DNA of 12,199 nucleotides from Pseudomonas sp. (GTDB lineage: Bacteria; Pseudomonadota; Gammaproteobacteria; Pseudomonadales; Pseudomonadaceae), in NCBI GenBank assembly GCA_030654635.1, contig JAURXE010000236.1:1-12199 (forward strand), read 5' to 3'. Below, in pieces: positions 9,226 to 12,199 of the stretch (position 1 is the first letter of the stretch; each line of letters begins with the position of its first letter). The notes below the pieces were generated by a model. It saw only the letters and a program-made list of their open reading frames with translations, was not told the origin of the DNA and made no database searches. Position numbers and translations under genes: made by a program.

Positions 9226-10235
9226 CACGCCTCCGGCGATCGGTAGCACACTGCGGCGCTCTGGCTAGCGTGATCCAGTCCCCCCGGTAGCGCTTGCGGA
9301 CGGATGATCAATAAGGGCTGTACGGTGTGAGTCATGAGAAAACTGGTCACCCCACCGTAGAGCACGTCCACCCGGCCGCTGCAGCCTTGCGCCGACAGCA
9401 CGATCAAATCTGCCGCTTCCTCGGTCGCGGCACGGGCCAGACTGCTACGCACGTCCTCACTCAGTAAGCGGATACATACACTAATCTCCTTCTCACTGGC
9501 CCGGCTCTGCAACCGTTCAAGATACTGCCGCGCCACCCGTTCGTTACGCTGCAACAGGCGCTCACACAGCTCAACATCCTCGCTCTCAACCGGCCCCACT
9601 TCAGTCAGCAGTGAAGGCGGCACCACATGCACCAGCAGCAGTTCGGCATGCTGCGTCTGAGCCAAGTGGATGGCCACGGGCAGGACACTCTCCGCCCGAC
9701 AGGAACCATCCATCGGCACCAGCAAACGTCGATAACCGCAGACCGGCACATCGGCGGCGGCATCAGGCACCAGCAGCAGCGAGCCTACCGCGCGGTCAAT
9801 CACCTCACGCACCGTGCTGCCCAAACTCCGGTTTGCCGGCTGCCACTCGCCATGGGTGCCAAGCACCAGAAGGTCACTGGGGTGCTCTTGCGCCCACAGG
9901 CATATTTGCTCGGCAGCTTTACCCTCCAGTACTTCGGCTTCGACCTCGACATCGTCTTGGCGCAAGCCTGCCAACAAGCTCTCGACCCGGGCGTAAGCTT
10001 CGCGCCGGCGAATCTCCCAATCGACCGGATCGAGGCATTGATTGCCTGCCGCGCGAATTTCGCAAACCCGCAGCAGTAACAATGGCAGCCCCAATGCCTT
10101 GGCCACTGCGCCGGCATGTCGAAGCATTTTGTCGGTAAATTCGCCTGAACCCACGCAGGCCACGACCCGAGTAAAAGCCGCCGTCAGTGGCGACTCCGGA
10201 GCAATGCCCCGATCAGGGTAGAGACTATTGGCCAT
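9222..10235 (-). CDS. Universal stress protein with two tandem Usp domains
   Basis: This is a cytoplasmic UspE-like stress protein of 337 aa built from two Usp (Rossmann-like, PF00582) domains at about residues 22-157 and 169-312. The first carries a full ATP-binding signature: G126-T-H-G129, nine residues, then G139-S-T. The second begins with a good PMDGS strand-loop (174-178), but its signature is altered: S281-A-Q-G284, nine residues, then G294-G-V. The frame extends to a TTG at 10274. I chose the ATG at 10235 because GGAGG lies 10 bases before it; the ATG at 10244 would be only one base from GGAGG. The gene leads the two-gene unit with the glucan synthase, whose GTG overlaps this stop by four bases (GTGA). 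A perfect Anr/FNR box lies upstream, and anaerobic Anr control is known for several Pseudomonas usp genes. The family call is secure; the specific physiological role is unknown. Confidence 0.92.
   Translation of the reverse strand: MANSLYPDRGIAPESPLTAAFTRVVACVGSGEFTDKMLRHAGAVAKALGLPLLLLRVCEIRAAGNQCLDPVDWEIRRREAYARVESLLAGLRQDDVEVEAEVLEGKAAEQICLWAQEHPSDLLVLGTHGEWQPANRSLGSTVREVIDRAVGSLLLVPDAAADVPVCGYRRLLVPMDGSCRAESVLPVAIHLAQTQHAELLLVHVVPPSLLTEVGPVESEDVELCERLLQRNERVARQYLERLQSRASEKEISVCIRLLSEDVRSSLARAATEEAADLIVLSAQGCSGRVDVLYGGVTSFLMTHTVQPLLIIRPQALPGGLDHASQSAAVCYRSPEAW
9230..9234 (-). promoter_or_regulatory. Shine-Dalgarno site deciding the glucan synthase start
   Basis: The bottom strand reads GGAGG four bases before the GTG at 9225, inside the last codons of the usp gene. 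This site favours the 9225 start over the GTG at 9249, which has no purine-rich sequence ahead of it. The spacing is short, and a further GTG sits between (9226-9228), so the exact start remains somewhat uncertain. Confidence 0.6.
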
Positions 10236-10245
10236 AGTCAACATG

Positions 10246-10250
10246 CCTCC
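10246..10250 (-). promoter_or_regulatory. Shine-Dalgarno site of the usp gene
   Basis: GGAGG on the bottom strand lies ten bases before the ATG at 10235 and one base before the ATG at 10244. This makes 10235 the more likely start of the universal stress protein. A TTG between them (10239-10241) is a less likely alternative. Confidence 0.65.
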
Positions 10251-10291
10251 GTCCGCGTGCGCAAGCAGGTGCAACTGCGCAACAAAAACCC

Positions 10292-10297
10292 ATGCTA
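10292..10297 (-). promoter_or_regulatory. Candidate -10 element of the Anr-dependent promoter
   Basis: The bottom strand reads TAGCAT, matching TATAAT at four of six positions. Its 3' end is 22 bases past the inner edge of the Anr box, as expected for a class II FNR-type promoter. No good -35 hexamer is needed or seen, since the Anr box occupies that place. Confidence 0.5.
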
Positions 10298-10318
10298 AGC
10301 CGGGCGGTCGGCCTCGGT

Positions 10319-10332
10319 TTGATGTAAATCAA
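10319..10332 (-). promoter_or_regulatory. Perfect Anr/FNR box upstream of usp-ndvB
   Basis: TTGATGTAAATCAA matches the FNR/Anr consensus TTGAT-N4-ATCAA at all ten defined positions, and the flanking bases make it TTTGAT-N4-ATCAAA. It is centred 90 bases before the usp ATG. With the -10-like element at 10292-10297, the start site would be near 10284-10285, placing the box centre at about -41. That is the position for direct (class II) activation when oxygen is low. The neighbouring gene on the left side of the box is transcribed toward the box, so usp is the only gene it can drive from this position. Confidence 0.85.
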
Positions 10333-10333
10333 A

Positions 10334-10529
10334 CTGACGTCCGGCGCTATTGCCGGCTGACCAAAGGCATGAGCGCGAACCTAACTCGCGGCGCGCAAGC
10401 CCCAATACCATGAAGACTTGCGGCACCAGCGGATCGGCGCGCAGAGCACGACCCCCCTCGCGCAATGACCGCTGGCGTGGCGAATTCAGGGCCGCTTGGG
10501 GGCACTACAACGCGCTTATGGGGCTGGCA
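10334..10529. other. Intergenic region with no recognised gene
   Basis: This is the part of the intergenic space between the yqaA stop and the Anr box. I see no conserved protein, no tRNA, no repeat family and no convincing U-tailed hairpin to end the upstream cluster. A short inverted repeat CCGGC/GCCGG (10341-10345 and 10352-10356) is too small to interpret. One 56-codon bottom-strand frame (10295-10465) crosses it and is probably fortuitous. Confidence 0.5.
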
Positions 10530-10949
10530 CTAATATAAAACCACGCCGGCCAGCAGCAGATAGCGGGCGCTTTTAGCCAGCAGCACCAAGAGCAAAAAAC
10601 TGGGCAACGGCTCACGCAGCACGCCGGCGACCAGGGTCAGCGGATCGCCAACAATGGGCAGCCAGCTGAGCAACAGGCTCCAGCGTCCATAGCGCTGATA
10701 CCAAAGCTGGGCTCGCTGCAATTGCGCAGGCGTCACCGGAAACCAGCGGCGCTGTTGAAAGCGGCTGAGCGAGCGGCCCAGCCACCAGTTAATGGTTGAG
10801 CCCAGGGTGTTGCCGACAATTGCCGCCAACAACAAACCGCTGACGCTATAGCTATCGGTGAGCAGCAGCGCGACCAACCCTGCCTCGGATTGCATCGGCA
10901 ATAAGGTCGCGGCCAACAGCGCAAGAAAAAACAGTCCGGCATAAGCCAT
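10530..10949 (-). CDS. yqaA: YqaA family membrane protein (small DedA/VTT-like)
   Basis: This is a 139-residue integral membrane protein of the YqaA branch of the DedA/SNARE-associated (VTT) superfamily, whose E. coli member is about the same length. The hallmark is G-N-T-L-G-S-T-I-N-W-W-L-G-R (about residues 46-59). Four hydrophobic segments are apparent, near 4-30, 36-56, 90-108 and 117-138. DedA-type proteins act in lipid carrier or phospholipid movement and membrane homeostasis; the function of YqaA itself is not established. The ATG at 10949 begins 16 bases after the ynfA stop with only a weak ribosome site, so it is probably co-transcribed as the last gene of the CDF-ynfA-yqaA cluster. 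It ends in TAG with no obvious terminator after it. Confidence 0.88.
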   Translation of the reverse strand: MAYAGLFFLALLAATLLPMQSEAGLVALLLTDSYSVSGLLLAAIVGNTLGSTINWWLGRSLSRFQQRRWFPVTPAQLQRAQLWYQRYGRWSLLLSWLPIVGDPLTLVAGVLREPLPSFLLLVLLAKSARYLLLAGVVLY

Positions 10950-10965
10950 CAGGATTTAGCCGAGG

Positions 10966-11295
10966 TCACGCAGCCTTCCAACCGCTGACGATAATCGCCA
11001 TGCCCAGCAGGCTAATGGCGGCACCAAACCAGTCAAGGCTGGACAACTTGATGCCATCCACCCAGCGCAGCCACAGCAAGGCGCTGGCCACGTAAACCCC
11101 ACCGTAGGCGGCATAGACCCGGCCACTGGCGGCTGGGTGCAAGCTCAGCAACCAGACAAACAACGCCAAGCTCAGCGCCGCCGGCAGCAGCAACCACACC
11201 GACGCGTCTTTGCGCAGCCACAGGTACGGCAAGTAACAGCCGACAATTTCCGCAATGGCGGTGGCAAAGAACAAGCCCAGGGTTTTCAGCAGCAT
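10966..11295 (-). CDS. ynfA: YnfA family (UPF0060) four-helix membrane protein
   Basis: This 109-residue inner-membrane protein matches the YnfA/UPF0060 family along its full length (usual length about 108). It shows the [15 protein letters not shown] start, the [20 protein letters not shown] centre and [14 protein letters not shown] before the last helix. Four transmembrane segments are seen at about residues 3-22, 31-52, 62-78 and 86-106. The family is related to small multidrug resistance transporters, and YnfA has been linked to efflux of toxic compounds in enterobacteria; the substrate here is unknown. It lies 36 bases downstream of the CDF-like gene and 16 bases upstream of yqaA on the same strand, so it is likely part of a MerR-controlled operon. 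The ATG at 11293-11295 is the only sensible start. Confidence 0.92.
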   Translation of the reverse strand: MLLKTLGLFFATAIAEIVGCYLPYLWLRKDASVWLLLPAALSLALFVWLLSLHPAASGRVYAAYGGVYVASALLWLRWVDGIKLSSLDWFGAAISLLGMAIIVSGWKAA

Positions 11296-11331
11296 CTAGT
11301 ACTCACAACAGGTTTGAATTTCGATCTATCG

Positions 11332-11949
11332 CTAGGGCGCGAGGCGTAGCTCGCCGCGCGCCTGACCCAGCACTTGCCAGGCAGAACTCAGCGCCAGGCT
11401 GGCCATAATGCCGGCTACCAGTAAGTCTGGCCAGGCACTGCCACTGCCCAGCACCCCAAGCGCCGCCAACAACACAGCCACATTGCCCAAGGCGTCATTG
11501 CGGGTACAGAGCCAGACGCTGCGCATATTGCTGTCGCCATCGCGCCAGGCATACAGCAAGGCCGCCACGCTTAAATTGGCCAACAGGGCCAGGCCACCGA
11601 TCAGGCCCATGGTGGCCGCCACCGGCACGCCACCCTGCCAGGCATTCCAAGCGGTCGCCACTAATACCCCTAGACCAAACAACGCCATGCTCAGCGCCTT
11701 GAATTGGGCGGCGCGGGCACGCCAACTCAAACTCATGGTCAGCACGAACAGGCTGATGGCGTAGTTACCGGCATCGCCGAGAAAATCCAACGAATCGGCC
11801 AGCAACGACACCGACCCCGCGCTCAGGCCCGCACTTATTTCGATCGCAAACATCCCTGCGTTAATCAACAAGGCCAGCCAAAGCACCCGCCGATAGGCCG
11901 GGTTGAGGTGCTTGGCGACGGGTTCGGCGTGGCAACAATGGGCACTCAT
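11332..11949 (-). CDS. Short CDF-like cation transporter, partner of the divergent MerR regulator
   Basis: This is a 205-residue inner-membrane protein resembling the transmembrane part of cation diffusion facilitators (CzcD/ZitB), which export divalent metals in exchange for protons. About five or six helices are seen between residues 21 and 195. The helix-2 motif is A51-D-S-L-D-F-L-G-D (D52, D55, D59), where typical CDFs have His in the middle. The helix-5 motif is C148-T-R-N-D152, where typical CDFs have HxxxD. The large cytosolic C-terminal domain of classical CDFs (about 300 aa) is absent. An HCCH cluster at residues 4-7 could bind metal. The ATG at 11949 is chosen because AGGAGA lies just upstream; an extension to 12021 would run over the promoter. 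The gene is divergent from a MerR gene and followed by ynfA and yqaA. The family is likely; the substrate is not determinable from the sequence. Confidence 0.85.
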   Translation of the reverse strand: MSAHCCHAEPVAKHLNPAYRRVLWLALLINAGMFAIEISAGLSAGSVSLLADSLDFLGDAGNYAISLFVLTMSLSWRARAAQFKALSMALFGLGVLVATAWNAWQGGVPVAATMGLIGGLALLANLSVAALLYAWRDGDSNMRSVWLCTRNDALGNVAVLLAALGVLGSGSAWPDLLVAGIMASLALSSAWQVLGQARGELRLAP

Positions 11950-11955
11950 AGGATT

Positions 11956-11960
11956 CTCCT
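11956..11960 (-). promoter_or_regulatory. Shine-Dalgarno site of the CDF-like gene
   Basis: AGGAG on the bottom strand is six bases before the ATG at 11949, an ideal spacing. It fixes the start 24 codons inside the maximal open frame, whose first codons otherwise overlap the promoter and the merR start. Confidence 0.85.
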
Positions 11961-11977
11961 GAATTGATTTCAGGCGT

Positions 11978-12008
11978 AGGCTAAAGCCTGTAGTCACTAC
12001 AGGGTCAA
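11978..12008 (-). promoter_or_regulatory. MerR-type promoter and operator for the CDF-like gene
   Basis: The bottom strand has a -35 element TTGACC (12003-12008) and a -10 element TAGCCT (11978-11983) separated by 19 bases, the over-long spacer typical of MerR-activated promoters. Within the spacer lies a perfect dyad CCTGTAG-TGA-CTACAGG (11987-12003), very like the operators of CadR, PbrR and ZntR type regulators. The -10 is a poor match to TATAAT, as expected for a promoter that needs activator-driven DNA untwisting. The transcription start is expected near 11971, giving a short leader of about 20 bases before the ATG at 11949. Confidence 0.85.
12001..12004 (+). promoter_or_regulatory. Possible merR ribosome site lying within the operator
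   Basis: AGGG on the top strand is nine bases before the merR ATG at 12014. Its first three bases are the right end of the operator dyad. It is the only purine-rich stretch before this start, so the merR transcript probably carries part of the operator. Confidence 0.45.
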
Positions 12009-12013
12009 GCTTT

Positions 12014-12199
12014 ATGAGCACGATTTATCGTATCGGCGAGTTAAGCCGCGAGAGCGCCGTTAACCTGGAAACCATTCGCTATTACGAGCGCATTGGCCTG
12101 CTGCAACAGCCGGCGCGCAATGCCTCCGGTTACCGTTGTTATCAGCAGGAGGATGTCCGGCGGCTGAGCTTTATCCGCCGTGGCCGCGAACTGGGCTTT
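12014..12199 (+). CDS. MerR family regulator, N-terminal 62 residues (gene runs off right edge)
   Basis: This is the DNA-binding part of a MerR-family transcription factor that twists an over-spaced promoter into an active form when its effector binds. The helix-turn-helix and wing are clear: YRIGELSRESAVNLETIRYYERIGLL at residues 5-30, followed by ASGYRCYQQEDVRRLSFIRR at 37-56. The gene continues beyond the window, so the effector-binding C-terminus, including any metal-binding Cys residues, cannot be seen. It is divergent from the CDF-like transporter and faces a matching MerR operator. That context and the operator sequence suggest a heavy-metal sensor of the CadR/PbrR/ZntR group. CueR, MerR (mercury) or a non-metal MerR remain possible. 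Confidence 0.93.
   Translation, partial: MSTIYRIGELSRESAVNLETIRYYERIGLLQQPARNASGYRCYQQEDVRRLSFIRRGRELGF

Noticed and set aside
10236..10274. Extension of the universal stress protein to the TTG at 10274.
   Set aside because: It has no ribosome site, while the ATG at 10235 has GGAGG ten bases upstream; the extra residues are outside the Usp fold.
10295..10465. A 56-codon bottom-strand frame starting at a TTG, reading LREGGRALRADP and PQVFMVLGLARREL in part.
   Set aside because: It has no ribosome site and no recognised homologue, and it runs through the Anr box and -10 element. It is probably chance; conservation across relatives would be needed to revive it.
11958..11974. Hairpin CCTGAA-5-TTCAGG over the ribosome site of the CDF-like gene, suggesting a translational switch.
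   Set aside because: It is only six base pairs, and the expected transcription start near 11971 would cut off part of its first arm.
11950..12021. N-terminal extension of the CDF-like protein to position 12021.
   Set aside because: It would cover the -35, dyad and -10 of the MerR promoter and the merR start. The ATG at 11949 has an ideal ribosome site.

Overview
The window looks like a stretch of chromosome from a GC-rich gammaproteobacterium, most likely Pseudomonas or a close relative. The evidence is the Pseudomonas-type NuoN C-terminus, the canonical Anr/FNR box, the YnfA and YqaA membrane proteins, and a MerR/cation-efflux pair with a typical MerR-type promoter. I see no tRNA, rRNA, CRISPR array, insertion sequence or phage gene. 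This assignment rests on recognising protein families, not on a database search.

Layout from left to right: (1) positions 1-693 (+) hold the C-terminal half of nuoN, the last gene of a complex I operon, which enters from the left edge. (2) A strong hairpin with A and T flanks at 704-749 separates it from a convergent gene and can serve both strands. (3) Positions 796-9225 (-), nearly 70% of the window, are a single giant gene for a cyclic beta-1,2-glucan synthase (NdvB/ChvB/Cgs type). It has six or so membrane segments, a GT84 glycosyltransferase, a glycoamylase-like cyclisation domain and a complete GH94 phosphorylase module. (4) Directly upstream, with its stop codon overlapping the synthase start, is a tandem-domain universal stress protein gene (9222-10235, -). 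(5) A roughly 300-base intergenic region carries a perfect Anr/FNR box (10319-10332) about 41 bases ahead of a plausible transcription start for the usp-synthase pair. (6) Positions 10530-11949 (-) are a three-gene cluster of small membrane proteins: a short cation diffusion facilitator (CDF)-like transporter, a YnfA (UPF0060) protein and a YqaA (DedA-like) protein. (7) A MerR-family regulator starts at 12014 (+) and runs off the right edge. It is divergent from the transporter, and a MerR-type promoter with a 19-base spacer and a 7+3+7 dyad lies between them.

Two regulatory units stand out. In one, low oxygen (Anr) would turn on a universal stress protein and, by read-through and translational coupling, a periplasmic cyclic glucan synthase. 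This is an inference from the box position and the gene overlap. In the other, a metal or toxicant sensed by the MerR protein would turn on the CDF-like transporter and probably the two membrane genes behind it. Every gene belongs to a known family. The candidate novelty is in the wiring, especially Anr control of cyclic glucan synthesis, and not in a new protein family.
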